Source: Schauerella fraxinea
GTDB lineage: Bacteria > Pseudomonadota > Gammaproteobacteria > Burkholderiales > Burkholderiaceae_B
Direction of reading: 5' to 3'
Assembly: GCA_030849945.1 (NCBI GenBank)
Contig: JAVDKK010000002.1
Span: 434,001 to 498,000, forward strand
DNA: 64,000 nt
Position 1 is the stretch's first letter; the number at the start of each line of letters is the position of its first letter. Below are positions 51,707 to 60,287 of the stretch, in pieces. The notes under the pieces are model-generated. The model did no database searches. It was given only the letters and a program-made list of their open reading frames with translations, and was not told where the DNA came from. Position numbers and translations under genes: made by a program.

Positions 51707-52476
51707 TAAAACTCTCCAGTTTTCACAAAGCGGTTGGTCAACGTGCCTAGTCCGGTAAGGGTGACCTCTACGGTGTCGCCATGCTGAAGATTGGGCGATT
51801 CGCCATCGGTGCCCATCCAGATCATGTCGCCGGGGTAGAGCGTGAGATACCGGCTCATGTCCACGATGAATTCCTTGATGCCGAACAGCATATCGGATGT
51901 ACCGAATCGTGTGGTCTCCCGGCCGTTCACCGTAACAACGGTTTCCATGTTTGCAACGTCCGCCTGCGTGCTGATCCATGGGCCCATGGGCTTGAAGGTA
52001 TCCGTGTTCTTGGCGCGCCAGAAGGTGCGATCGGTGGCCTGCCAGTTGCGTTCGCTGACGTCGTTGCCGATGGTGTAGCCGAGAATGCAGGTGTCGACCT
52101 CGTCCAGATGCAGGTTCCGGGCCTTCTTGCCGATTACAACGACGAGTTCCCCTTCGTAGTGCACGCGAGTGGCGTCGGCCGGCATGATGACGTCGCAACC
52201 CTGGGCAATCAGCGCGTTGTTGGCCCGGTAGCCCACATCCGGCTTGGTGGGTATGGCTTTGCCTTCCGTGCTGATGTGCTTCACGTAGTTCAGCCCTACC
52301 GCGTAAAACGTGGGCGGAATGACCGGCACGTCGAGTCGCACGTCATCGAGCCTGAGCATCGTGGACGTTTTCTCGTAGCCCTCGAAAGGGTTGCCATTGA
52401 CGGCAGTGATGCGGTCGTCATCGCTCAAAATGCCGTAGCGGGTTCGCGCGTGGTCGGTGTAGCGGATCCATCTCAT
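51706..52476 (-). CDS. Fumarylacetoacetate hydrolase-family protein
   Basis: 256-residue FAH-fold hydrolase/decarboxylase: FYAVGLNYVKHISTEG, metal-site HYEGELVVVIGK (Glu-x-Glu), GYTIGNDVSERNWQ (Asp), KPMGPW and the C-terminal GDTVEVTLTGLGTLTNRF. Relatives cleave acylpyruvates or decarboxylate oxaloacetate-like products late in aromatic catabolism. Coupled to the following quinone reductase and 20 bp after the NTF2-like gene. Confidence 0.92.
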   Translation of the reverse strand: MRWIRYTDHARTRYGILSDDDRITAVNGNPFEGYEKTSTMLRLDDVRLDVPVIPPTFYAVGLNYVKHISTEGKAIPTKPDVGYRANNALIAQGCDVIMPADATRVHYEGELVVVIGKKARNLHLDEVDTCILGYTIGNDVSERNWQATDRTFWRAKNTDTFKPMGPWISTQADVANMETVVTVNGRETTRFGTSDMLFGIKEFIVDMSRYLTLYPGDMIWMGTDGESPNLQHGDTVEVTLTGLGTLTNRFVKTGEF

Positions 52477-52496
52477 GTGTGCTTGTCCTTGAAGGT

Positions 52497-52916
52497 TCAG
52501 GCGGTGGCCAAAAAGCTGGGTTCGTCGTTACGCATCGTTTGGATGAACCACTGCGTGTCCACGCGCTTCAGATCGATATGGGTTGTACGAATGGATTCGA
52601 TCCCGGCGAGCGGTGCCGGGCCGGGGAGGGCGGTGTCGGACTGATGGCGCACGACGACCATGTAGGCCCGCATGACGCAAGTGTCCCCGTCGTGGCGATC
52701 GGCGACGAGGTTGGTGATCAGGTGATGGATGCGCATATGCTGCGGGCGTTTCATCAGCGCGTCATGCACCTGCTGGTGGCCTTGTAGGACGGCGCCTTGT
52801 CGATGCCAGGTCGCGTCCTGCGTCATTACGTCAGTCAGCGCCGGGTAATCCCGGTCATCGAGATAACGGAAAAAGGCCATGACGCGGTTCGTGCAGGTGC
52901 TCAATGTGTCGCTCAT
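52497..52916 (-). CDS. NTF2-like/SnoaL-fold protein
   Basis: 139-residue protein with the SnoaL/NTF2 pattern: VMAFFRYLDDRDYPALTDVMTQDATWHRQGAVLQGHQQVHDALMKRP, then beta strands ending RVDTQWFIQTMRNDEPSF. Could be an isomerase, a dehydratase or a small oxygenase subunit. Its ATG overlaps the 2-hydroxyacid oxidase stop (ATGA), so it may partner that enzyme or the dioxygenase of the operon. Confidence 0.8.
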   Translation of the reverse strand: MSDTLSTCTNRVMAFFRYLDDRDYPALTDVMTQDATWHRQGAVLQGHQQVHDALMKRPQHMRIHHLITNLVADRHDGDTCVMRAYMVVVRHQSDTALPGPAPLAGIESIRTTHIDLKRVDTQWFIQTMRNDEPSFLATA

Positions 52917-54097
52917 GTGATCGGTGTTCCAGAAGAAGAGTGGGAATCGACCGGTGCCAGCAGCCCCTGGTCGATGTCGGCCAGACGAGTTGCGCCGCAC
53001 AGTTGCATCGTGCGGCGCAGCTCGTCCTGCAAGATCAGCAGCGCCTGGTTTACACCCGGTTCACCGGCTGCCAGCACGCCGAAGAGGGTGGCGCGCCCGG
53101 TCATCACGCCGCTGGCGCCGAGCGCCAACGCTTTGACGATATCGCTGCCGCGGCGTACGCCACCGTCCAGCAGCACGGGTACGCGCCCTTGTACGGCGCG
53201 CACAATGCCCGGGAGGGCATCGAGCGTGGCGACGCTCGTGTCCAGTTGCCGGCCGCCATGGTTGGACACGGCGAGGGCATCCACGCCCAGCGCCAGGATG
53301 GCGTCGACATCCTGCGGGTGGCACACCCCTTTGACGATGAGCTTGCCGGGCCAGCGGTCACGCAAGGCCTTGAGCCCGTCAAGATCGAACGCGGGATCGT
53401 AGTTGCGGCCGGCCACCGATGCCATTTTTTTGGTGTTTGTACTCAAGGCCTTCATGCCGGCCAGGCTTGGCATGGTGGGTGGCGCCTTCATCAGCATGTT
53501 GAGCGACCACAGCGGCTTGCGTACGAACTGGCCGATGTTGCGGGGGGTGAGCTTCATCGGAAACGCCAGCCCATTGACGAAGTCGCGCTCTCGTTTGCCG
53601 CCCACCGGCAGGTCGACGGTAATCATCAGGCCTTCGTAATCGGCCACGCGGGCGCGTTCGATCAAGGCGTGCAGCCGCGCCTTGTCTTGCAGGATATAGG
53701 CTTGAAACCAGTGCCGGCCTGGCGCCTGATCTGCAATGTCCTCGATCGAGGCTGTGGCGGATGTGGATAGCGTGTACGGAATGTTGAAGCGTGCGGCCGC
53801 ACGGGCGAGTGCGATGTCGCCACCGCGCCAGCCGAAACCTACCGCGCCCGTAGGCGAGATGGCCAGCGGCAATCCCATCGGCTGCCCGAAGAGCGAAGCG
53901 GAAAGATCGATATCGCTGACGTCGCGCAAGACGTGCGGCATGAGACGCACGCGCCGGAATGCTGCGCAGTTGTCGTTGAGGGTAATTTCGTCCTCCGCGC
54001 CACCGTCGTAGAAGTCGAAGACGCCCTTGGGCAGCCGCCGACGCGCGGCGCTGCGCAGCGTGTCGATCGAGAAGCAGTCGGTCAGAGTGGATCGCAT
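52913..54097 (-). CDS. FMN-dependent alpha-hydroxyacid dehydrogenase (LldD family)
   Basis: 394-residue FMN TIM-barrel enzyme oxidising an L-2-hydroxyacid: RRLPKGVFDFYDGGAEDEIT, LAISPTGAVGFGWRGGD, YTLSTSATASIEDIA, WFQAYILQD, LIVKGVCHPQDVDAIL, the active-site SNHGGRQLD and VLLDGGVRRGSDIVKALALGA. All catalytic residues of the family (Tyr, Lys, His, Arg) appear present. Possible substrates are lactate or a 2-hydroxyacid released by the pathway. Starts 10 bp after the Bug stop. Confidence 0.92.
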   Translation of the reverse strand: MRSTLTDCFSIDTLRSAARRRLPKGVFDFYDGGAEDEITLNDNCAAFRRVRLMPHVLRDVSDIDLSASLFGQPMGLPLAISPTGAVGFGWRGGDIALARAAARFNIPYTLSTSATASIEDIADQAPGRHWFQAYILQDKARLHALIERARVADYEGLMITVDLPVGGKRERDFVNGLAFPMKLTPRNIGQFVRKPLWSLNMLMKAPPTMPSLAGMKALSTNTKKMASVAGRNYDPAFDLDGLKALRDRWPGKLIVKGVCHPQDVDAILALGVDALAVSNHGGRQLDTSVATLDALPGIVRAVQGRVPVLLDGGVRRGSDIVKALALGASGVMTGRATLFGVLAAGEPGVNQALLILQDELRRTMQLCGATRLADIDQGLLAPVDSHSSSGTPIT

Positions 54098-54106
54098 CGC
54101 CGCGCC

Positions 54107-55084
54107 TTATTCAGGAGTAACGTTGCCTAACTTGATGACCTGTGCCCAGCGTTGCTTGTCATTGATCAGGAATTGCCGGAAGGCGTCCGGCGAATCGCCG
54201 ATGACGACGGAACCGAGTGCGCCCAATTGCTCCCGCACTTCCGGCTGCGCCAGCGCATCGAGGGCAGACTTGTTCAGCTTGTCGACGATGGGCTTGGGCG
54301 TGCCAGCGGGCGCGAGCACGCCAACCCAAGGCGCACCTTCCTCAAATCCCTTCAAACCCATGCTCTCCAGGGTGGGCACGCCAGGAAAGTCTGGACGCGG
54401 GTCGTTTGTGCCCACGGCCAGCACGCGCAGGCGCTTGTCGGCCACGTAATTCGCGATGCCCACGCTGGGATAAAACATGAACGATATCCGGCCGGCAATC
54501 GTTTCCTGCAGCGCGGGCCCGTTGCCCTTGTAGGGCACGTGCGTCATCTTTACACCAGCGGCGGTCGAGAACATCTCTGCCGCAAGATGCGCTGAGCCGC
54601 CGAATCCGGATGAGCCGAACGTAAGCTTGCCAGGCTGCGCCTTGGCATCGGCGATCAAACTCGCTACATCCTTGTAAGGCGAATCGTAGCTCGTGACCAT
54701 CACCAGCGGATTATTGGCCAAATTGGTGATCGGAACGAATGCCTTGATAGGATCGTATTGATAACGATCCGGATACAGCAGCGGATTGACGTTCAGGGTG
54801 AGCGAGGTCACGAGCAGGGTATAGCCATCAGGCGCCGCGTGCATCACATCGTTGGCCGCGATGTGGGCGCTGGCGCCGGGCTTGTTTTCCACGATCACCG
54901 ATTGCCCCAGGTTCTGGCTCATGTGTTTGGCGACGATGCGCGCGATCACATCCGTCGGGCCGCCTGGCGAGTAACCGACCACCATGCGAATGGCGCGCTC
55001 AGGATAATCGGCGGCGTGCGTTACGGCCGCGGTTAGGCACCCCAGGGAAAGCGCAGCAAAGGCGAGAAGCTTGCGTGATGTCAT
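54107..55084 (-). CDS. Bug-family periplasmic receptor 4
   Basis: 325-residue Bug receptor: signal peptide MTSRKLLAFAALSLGCL with cleavage at THAAD, mature YPERAIRMVVGYSPGGPTDVIARIV, PDGYTLLVTSLTLNVNPLLY, HVPYKGNGPALQETIAGRIS. ATG at 55084 follows GGAG by nine bases. Embedded in the catabolic operon between the dioxygenase and the 2-hydroxyacid oxidase, so it probably captures the starting substrate; no TctAB pair is present locally. Confidence 0.92.
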   Translation of the reverse strand: MTSRKLLAFAALSLGCLTAAVTHAADYPERAIRMVVGYSPGGPTDVIARIVAKHMSQNLGQSVIVENKPGASAHIAANDVMHAAPDGYTLLVTSLTLNVNPLLYPDRYQYDPIKAFVPITNLANNPLVMVTSYDSPYKDVASLIADAKAQPGKLTFGSSGFGGSAHLAAEMFSTAAGVKMTHVPYKGNGPALQETIAGRISFMFYPSVGIANYVADKRLRVLAVGTNDPRPDFPGVPTLESMGLKGFEEGAPWVGVLAPAGTPKPIVDKLNKSALDALAQPEVREQLGALGSVVIGDSPDAFRQFLINDKQRWAQVIKLGNVTPE

Positions 55085-55189
55085 GGTGTTGTCTCCGATA
55101 TTGTTGTGGTTTTGAATGGATCGATCCAGTTGCGCAGGCAACCCCATCTATCCCGCCGCGCATTACGGTGCGGCCGCCTTGTAAAACGA

Positions 55190-56065
55190 TCAGAATGCGT
55201 CGGGGAAATATCTGTCAGCCATCACCTGGCACCGGCGAATGAGACGGTGCTCGTCCGGGCGGTAATCCGGAATCGCGTTGTGGATCGTGCCCATGTTTTC
55301 CCACATCAGTACATCGCCCTCGGTCCAGCGATGGCGATAGCGGTATTTATCCTGCGTTTGATGCGCGAAGAGAAATGCCAGCACTTCCTTGCTGCGCGCT
55401 TCGGGCAGTTCATTGATGCGTGTGGAATAGCCGGGGTTGGCGTAAAGCACCTTGCGGCCGGTGATCGGGTGGGTAAGAAACACGGGATGCGATACCGGCG
55501 GCTTGCGACGTCGCTGTTCCTCAGTCAACGGTGGGCGGCTGCTGCCTTTTTCCCGCCGCATCATTTCCCAGAACATATTGAAGTCGTGTGTGATCGTCAT
55601 GCCGTCGAGCTCTTCCTTCAACGAATCCGGCAGATCTTCGTACGCGGCATGCATGTTGCAGAACTCGGTGTTGCCCAGGGGCTGGCCATCGCGTGTGGGA
55701 ATCTTGATGCCGTGCAGCACATTGGCGAAAGCGATCGTCTTGCTGTAAGACATGTCGGTGTGCCAGTCCTGACCGGCATCGCTCAACCCGATCGGCTTGC
55801 CGTCTTCAAGCATGTTGGAAAGAATCATCACCTCCGGAAATTCAGGATCGTGATAAAGGTTGGCGACGTTGATTTCCAGCTTGCCGAAGGTCTCGGAAAA
55901 ATCGCGTAATTGTTTCGCGTTCAGTTGCTGCTTCGGAAAGCTGATCACGCCATACTTTCCCAGCGCCTGCTCGATCTCTCGATATTGCGCATCGGTCAGC
56001 GGTTGCGCCAGATCGATGCCGTGGATGGTGGCGCCCATGGCGCTCGCTTTGGGTTCGACTCTCAT
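55190..56065 (-). CDS. TauD/TfdA-family Fe(II)/2-oxoglutarate-dependent dioxygenase 2
   Basis: 291-residue non-heme oxygenase: GATIHGIDLAQPLTDAQ, iron ligands in GQDWHTDMSY and GTIHNAIPDYRPDEHRLIRRC (distal His and 2-oxoglutarate Arg). More TfdA-like in its middle (LGNTEFCNMHAAYEDLP) than the enzyme at 19548, though the two are distant paralogues. Next to a maleylacetate-reductase-like gene, as tfdA-type genes meet tfdF in some aryloxyacetate pathways; ring-cleavage genes are absent here, so the substrate is open. Confidence 0.9.
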   Translation of the reverse strand: MRVEPKASAMGATIHGIDLAQPLTDAQYREIEQALGKYGVISFPKQQLNAKQLRDFSETFGKLEINVANLYHDPEFPEVMILSNMLEDGKPIGLSDAGQDWHTDMSYSKTIAFANVLHGIKIPTRDGQPLGNTEFCNMHAAYEDLPDSLKEELDGMTITHDFNMFWEMMRREKGSSRPPLTEEQRRRKPPVSHPVFLTHPITGRKVLYANPGYSTRINELPEARSKEVLAFLFAHQTQDKYRYRHRWTEGDVLMWENMGTIHNAIPDYRPDEHRLIRRCQVMADRYFPDAF

Positions 56066-56081
56066 ATTGTCTCCAACGAAA

Positions 56082-57272
56082 TTACAAGGCGTGGTGCAGG
56101 ATGGTGAGCACGTCGGCGGACGTCGTCACGGGGCGTGGGTTGAGCGCAAGGCCGCGTTCGCCCAGGGTGTGTTCGGCGATGGCAGGCAGATCTGACGCAC
56201 TCAGCCCCAACGCCGACAGCGTCATGGGAAGCCCCCAATGGCGATTGACGGCGTCGACCCAGTCGGCAGGTGAGTGGTGATGGGTTCCGGCGGCGTCGTT
56301 CAAGACGCGCAGGGCAGGGGCGAGATCGTCGTGCACCACCGGGGCGTTAAAGCGCAGCGAGTGCGCCAGCATTACGGTATTGACGGCGCCGTGACCCACG
56401 TTGTGCCGCGCGCCGATGACATGGCAAATGGCGTGATGCAGGCAGGTGCGCGCCATGGAGAGCACCACGCCCGAGAGGTGGCCCGCCAGAAGAATGGTCG
56501 CGCGCTGGTCGTGATCCGGGTCGGATGCAGCGCCGTGCGCCTGATCGCTGCGCTCCGTTTTGTGCTCGCACAGCGCCGAAGCGAACAGCGCCAGCGATTG
56601 CAAAGCAATGCTCGTGGCGACCACCGACTTGTTGCGCGAATACATGCCCTCGAAACAGTGCGCCAGGCCGTTCATTGCGGTGTAGTGCATGAGCGCCATC
56701 GGCACATCGCGACTGAGTACCGGATCGATGAAAATCGCCGTACTGGCGAGATGTCGGTTCCAGAAAAGCAGCTTGTGGTCGCCCTCGCGCACGCCGAAGC
56801 CCGGCGTGACTTCTGCGCCCGATGCTGTGGTGGGAAGGCTCACGATGGGCAGCTTGGGACGCGTGCGCAGCGGGATCGTCACGCTCGCAGGCGGCGTGAA
56901 GCGGGTGGTGTGATCGGCAAGTCTGCCACCTTCGGCCAGCAGCATTGCGAGCGCTTTAGCCGAATCGGACACACTGCCGCCACCGATCGCTACGATGCTG
57001 TCCGCCTCGTGTGTACGGGCTCGGTCGGCCAGTGCTTCAAGCACGTCAAGATCGCCGTGTTGTGGAATATCGTGCGATTCGAGGATCGCGAGTCCGGTAC
57101 AGCGCTCGCGCAGGCGAGCATAATCGGCCGACGCGGACATGCGCGGTTGCGTCAGAATAACGGGCCGCCGGCAGCCAAGTTCCTTGAGCTCCTGCGCCAG
57201 CGCCATCGCGCAACCATCGCCGAATCGCACGTGGGTACCGAAGAGGTAGTAGTCGATATCGGGGCGAGCCAT
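56082..57272 (-). CDS. Maleylacetate reductase-like iron-type alcohol dehydrogenase
   Basis: 396-residue group III dehydrogenase: VAIGGGSVSDSAKALAM (NAD site), IVSLPTTASGAEVTPGFGVREGDHK, and TAMNGLAHCFEGMYSRNK where the usual metal-binding Asp is Asn, as in maleylacetate reductases; LHHAICHVIGARHNVGHGAVNTVMLAHSLRF matches the same branch. Would reduce maleylacetate to 3-oxoadipate or an analogous product. First gene of the minus-strand operon, divergent from a LysR gene. Confidence 0.85.
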   Translation of the reverse strand: MARPDIDYYLFGTHVRFGDGCAMALAQELKELGCRRPVILTQPRMSASADYARLRERCTGLAILESHDIPQHGDLDVLEALADRARTHEADSIVAIGGGSVSDSAKALAMLLAEGGRLADHTTRFTPPASVTIPLRTRPKLPIVSLPTTASGAEVTPGFGVREGDHKLLFWNRHLASTAIFIDPVLSRDVPMALMHYTAMNGLAHCFEGMYSRNKSVVATSIALQSLALFASALCEHKTERSDQAHGAASDPDHDQRATILLAGHLSGVVLSMARTCLHHAICHVIGARHNVGHGAVNTVMLAHSLRFNAPVVHDDLAPALRVLNDAAGTHHHSPADWVDAVNRHWGLPMTLSALGLSASDLPAIAEHTLGERGLALNPRPVTTSADVLTILHHAL

Positions 57273-57334
57273 GGCGCGGTCCAGACGGTGAAGACGAGAC
57301 GATTCTATAGAGCTGTCTCACTCCAGCTAACCCT

Positions 57335-57364
57335 CAAAATGGAGAAATCATTTTTTCCATTTTG
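57335..57364. promoter_or_regulatory. 30-bp LysR-type dyad CAAAATGGA-N12-TCCATTTTG
   Basis: Perfect 9-bp inverted repeat with a 12-bp spacer, 20 bp before the LysR ATG and in the 112-bp divergent region with the maleylacetate-reductase-like gene. Likely the main binding site of that LysR protein, controlling both directions. It contains an AT-rich T-tract in the spacer. Confidence 0.7.
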
Positions 57365-57384
57365 GAAACGCAAGGCTGACGAAA

Positions 57385-58341
57385 ATGAATACGGTGGAGT
57401 GCATCGAGGTATTTGTGGAGGTGGCCAAAGGCCTGAGTTTTTCCAAGGCGGCGGAGCGCTTGGGCACCAGCCGCTCGGCCATCACCAAGAAGATCGCCTG
57501 GCTGGAAGCGGAGTTTGAGACGCAGCTGCTCACTCGCAATACCAAGCGCGTGAACCTCACCGAAAGCGGGGAAATTCTGCTGGAGAACGCCGAGGCCTTA
57601 GCGATGACGATCAATCATTTGAAGGATCTCGTGCGCAGTCCCGTGCAGCAGCCGAGCGGCCGCATTCGCGTGGGTGCGCCGCCATCGTTTGGCGCGCGCC
57701 ATCTCGCGCCGGCGATCCATGCCTTTCTCGATCGCTATCCCGACATGCAGGTATCGCTGCTCATGGATGACGGGCGCAGCGATCTCATCGCCGAGAACAT
57801 GGATCTCTCGCTGCGCATCGCCCCGAAGCTGCGCGATACCAACCAGATTGCGTACAAGATTGCCGTGGTGCCTCAGTTGCTCGTGGCTTCCCAGGCTTAT
57901 CTCCAAAAGCAGGGGCACCCGGCCCACCCCGACGATCTTGCGCAGCACAACTGTCTGCTGCATAGCCTGAAGGCGCCGACAGGTGCTTGGCAATTTATCG
58001 ATTTGCAAGGTGAGAAGCACGTGGTGCGAGTGAGCGGTACGTTCAACTCCAATCTCGGCGAGGCCATCATGCAACTGGCGCGAAACGATGCCGGTATCGC
58101 CATGCATCCACGCTACATGGTTCATCGCGATATCGAGTGCGGGGCCCTGCACGTGGTTCTGGCCGACTACCGGTGCGAAGGACTCGACATCTTCGCCGTC
58201 GTGCAAAGCAAGCGGTATCTGCCTTACAAGGTTCGGCTCTTCGTCGATCACCTGCGAGCGTGGTTCCGCACCATGGATTGGGCAGGCACCACACCACAGG
58301 GCGGGTTAACACTAACTGACAACATCAACCCACTTGATTAA
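57385..58341 (+). CDS. LysR-family regulator of the dioxygenase/maleylacetate reductase operon (probable)
   Basis: 318-residue LysR protein: MNTVECIEVFVEVAKGLSFSKAAERLGTSRSAITKKIAWLEAEFETQLL, then GRIRVGAPPSFGARHLAPAI, LSLRIAPKLRDTNQIAYKIA. Divergent from the seven-gene operon with a perfect dyad between. Its stop codon lies inside the candidate operator of the next gene. Confidence 0.92.
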   Translation: MNTVECIEVFVEVAKGLSFSKAAERLGTSRSAITKKIAWLEAEFETQLLTRNTKRVNLTESGEILLENAEALAMTINHLKDLVRSPVQQPSGRIRVGAPPSFGARHLAPAIHAFLDRYPDMQVSLLMDDGRSDLIAENMDLSLRIAPKLRDTNQIAYKIAVVPQLLVASQAYLQKQGHPAHPDDLAQHNCLLHSLKAPTGAWQFIDLQGEKHVVRVSGTFNSNLGEAIMQLARNDAGIAMHPRYMVHRDIECGALHVVLADYRCEGLDIFAVVQSKRYLPYKVRLFVDHLRAWFRTMDWAGTTPQGGLTLTDNINPLD

Positions 58342-58366
58342 CGTATGCATTGATGTATACGTTAAT
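58337..58366. promoter_or_regulatory. GntR operator candidate ATTAACGTAT-N10-ATACGTTAAT
   Basis: Perfect 10-bp inverted repeat with a 10-bp spacer that overlaps the last codons and stop of the LysR gene and ends just before the GntR gene. The GTATAC core within it is common in FadR/FCD-type GntR sites. Probably the autoregulatory site and operon operator. Confidence 0.75.
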
Positions 58367-58404
58367 CTATGCGCTATCGACTTTCCGGATTGGCAGACCG
58401 AACA

Positions 58405-59088
58405 ATGAATGCTCAGGCACTACCGCAGGAAACACCATCCATGGCCGACCAGGCCTATGCCGAATTGCGCCGGCGAATCCTGGACAACGTGTTTGCGCCG
58501 GGCTACCAGGCCCTTGAACAGGAGCTTGCACTTGCGCTCGGCATGAGTCGAACCCCCATTCACGAAGCCCTGATCTGTCTGCAGCGCGAGGGGCTGGTTG
58601 AAGTGATCCCCAGACGGGGCATGCGTGTGCTGCCGGTGTCGCCGGCCGATATGCGCGAAATCTATGAGGTGTTGACGGCACTCGAATGCATGGCGGTCGA
58701 GATCGTTGCGCGTCGAGGTCCCGGGGCCGAGGAACTCCTACCGTTGGACCGTGCAACGCAGGATATGGCTGAGGCGCTCGAAGCCGATGATCTGGATGCC
58801 TGGGCGAGGGCGGACGAGCGCTTTCATGAGCAACTCGTTCTGCTTTCGCACAATCGGCAACTGCATCAGACGGTTTTGAACTACTGGGATCGCGCGCATC
58901 GGGCGCGCATGTTCACCTTGAAGCTGCGGCCCAAGCCCGTGAACTCCACGCAAGAGCATTTTGCACTGGTAGAGCGCTTACGCGCAGGTGACATCGAAGG
59001 CGCGGTGCGCGAAAACCGGGCCCATCGTGAGCGTGCCAGCCGTGAACTCCTGGCCATCTTCGAACGCTTTCGTCTTCAACAAGTTTGA
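58405..59088 (+). CDS. GntR-family regulator (FadR/FCD subfamily)
   Basis: About 227 aa: winged helix MADQAYAELRRRILDNVFAPGYQALEQELALALGMSRTPIHEALICLQREGLVEVIPRRGMRVL, then an all-helical FCD effector domain with metal-site-like AWARADERFHEQLVLLSHN and NRAHRERASRELL. Starts at 58369, 58405 and 58441 are in frame; the first would touch the operator, and AGGAAA precedes the last. Likely controls the dehydrogenase, Bug and monooxygenase genes that follow. Confidence 0.9.
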   Translation: MNAQALPQETPSMADQAYAELRRRILDNVFAPGYQALEQELALALGMSRTPIHEALICLQREGLVEVIPRRGMRVLPVSPADMREIYEVLTALECMAVEIVARRGPGAEELLPLDRATQDMAEALEADDLDAWARADERFHEQLVLLSHNRQLHQTVLNYWDRAHRARMFTLKLRPKPVNSTQEHFALVERLRAGDIEGAVRENRAHRERASRELLAIFERFRLQQV

Positions 59089-59123
59089 GGGCGTCACTCC
59101 ATCCACATCTTGAGATGATCTCT

Positions 59124-60236
59124 ATGACCGCATCAAATAAAAAATACGCGATTGCAGTGTTGCCGGGCGACGGAATTGGCCGCGAGGTCATGGCATCGGC
59201 GCTGGCTGTGCTGGAAGCGGTCGCGCCACGCATTGGGCGCCGCTTCGAAGCAAACGCACACCCCGCCGGCGCGCAGCACTATCTGGATACCGGCGTTGCA
59301 CTGCCCGAAAGCACGTTGCAGTCCTGCCGCGATGCGCACGCCATTCTGTTTGGCGCCATGGGCCTGCCCCATGTATTGGGTGCCGACGGTACCGAGATCA
59401 TCCCGCAGCTCGACATTCGTTTTGCGCTGGACCTTTACGCCGGCGTTCGGCCGATTCGCAGTTTCGCCGGCTTGCCCAGTCCCTTGAGCCATCCAGAGGC
59501 GACCACGATCGACCTGGTATTGGTGAGAGAAAATACGGAAGGGCTGTTTTACGCGCGTGGCCGGGGCGTGATGGAGGGTGACAGCGCCGCGCTGGACACG
59601 ATGAAGATCACGCGTCACGGCACCGAGCGCATCTGCGATTTTGCGTTCAAACTGGCCGAGCGACGCCGTGCACAAGGGCGACCCGGCCACGTCACCAGCG
59701 TCGACAAGGCCAATGTATTCCAGTCGATGGCGTTCTGGCGCAAGATATTCGAGGAGCAATCGAAGCGCCATCCCACGATCGGTGCGGACAGCGCCTACGT
59801 TGACGCCATGGCGTTGAATCTGGTCTTGAAACCCTGGCGCTACGACGTCCTGGTCACTGAGAACATGTTTGGCGACATCCTTTCCGACCTTGTCGCGGCA
59901 CTGGTGGGGGGCATGGGCATGGCACCTTCAGGCGACATAGGCGATCAATATGGCCTGTTCCAGCCGGCGCATGGCACGGCGCCCGACATCGCAGGGCAGG
60001 GCATTGCCAACCCCACGGCCATGATTCTCTCGGCATCGATGATGCTCGATTGGATGGCAGGCAAGTACGACGACGAAGCCTTGGCGGACGGGGCACGCAT
60101 TATCGACGCCGCCGTTCAGGATGCTTTTTCGAGTGAGACCGTGCGACCGCGTGAGTTTGGTGGCACTAGTGGCACGACAGACATCACGCAAGCCGTTATC
60201 GATCGTGTATCGGCAAAAAATCTGATTTCCGCCTGA
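59124..60236 (+). CDS. Isopropylmalate/isocitrate/tartrate dehydrogenase-family enzyme
   Basis: 370-residue beta-decarboxylating dehydrogenase: YAIAVLPGDGIGREVMASAL, LDLYAGVRPIRSF, LVLVRENTEGLFYARGRGVMEGD, VTSVDKANVFQSMAFWRKIF, YVDAMALNLVLKPWRYDVLVTENMFGDILSD and FQPAHGTAPDIAGQGIANP. Closest to the tartrate dehydrogenase/decarboxylase or homoisocitrate branches; not in a leu context. ATG at 59124 (or 59115) chosen; the GntR stop is 36 bp upstream. Substrate is probably the ligand of the adjacent Bug receptor. Confidence 0.88.
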   Translation: MTASNKKYAIAVLPGDGIGREVMASALAVLEAVAPRIGRRFEANAHPAGAQHYLDTGVALPESTLQSCRDAHAILFGAMGLPHVLGADGTEIIPQLDIRFALDLYAGVRPIRSFAGLPSPLSHPEATTIDLVLVRENTEGLFYARGRGVMEGDSAALDTMKITRHGTERICDFAFKLAERRRAQGRPGHVTSVDKANVFQSMAFWRKIFEEQSKRHPTIGADSAYVDAMALNLVLKPWRYDVLVTENMFGDILSDLVAALVGGMGMAPSGDIGDQYGLFQPAHGTAPDIAGQGIANPTAMILSASMMLDWMAGKYDDEALADGARIIDAAVQDAFSSETVRPREFGGTSGTTDITQAVIDRVSAKNLISA

Positions 60237-60287
60237 TCAAAACCCATTAGAGCGGCTCTTTGATAGCCGCCATCTGGAGACAAATCC

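Noticed and set aside
59124..60236. Assignment as leuB (leucine biosynthesis)
   Set aside because: No leuCD nearby, and the GntR/Bug/monooxygenase context fits a catabolic tartrate-type dehydrogenase better.
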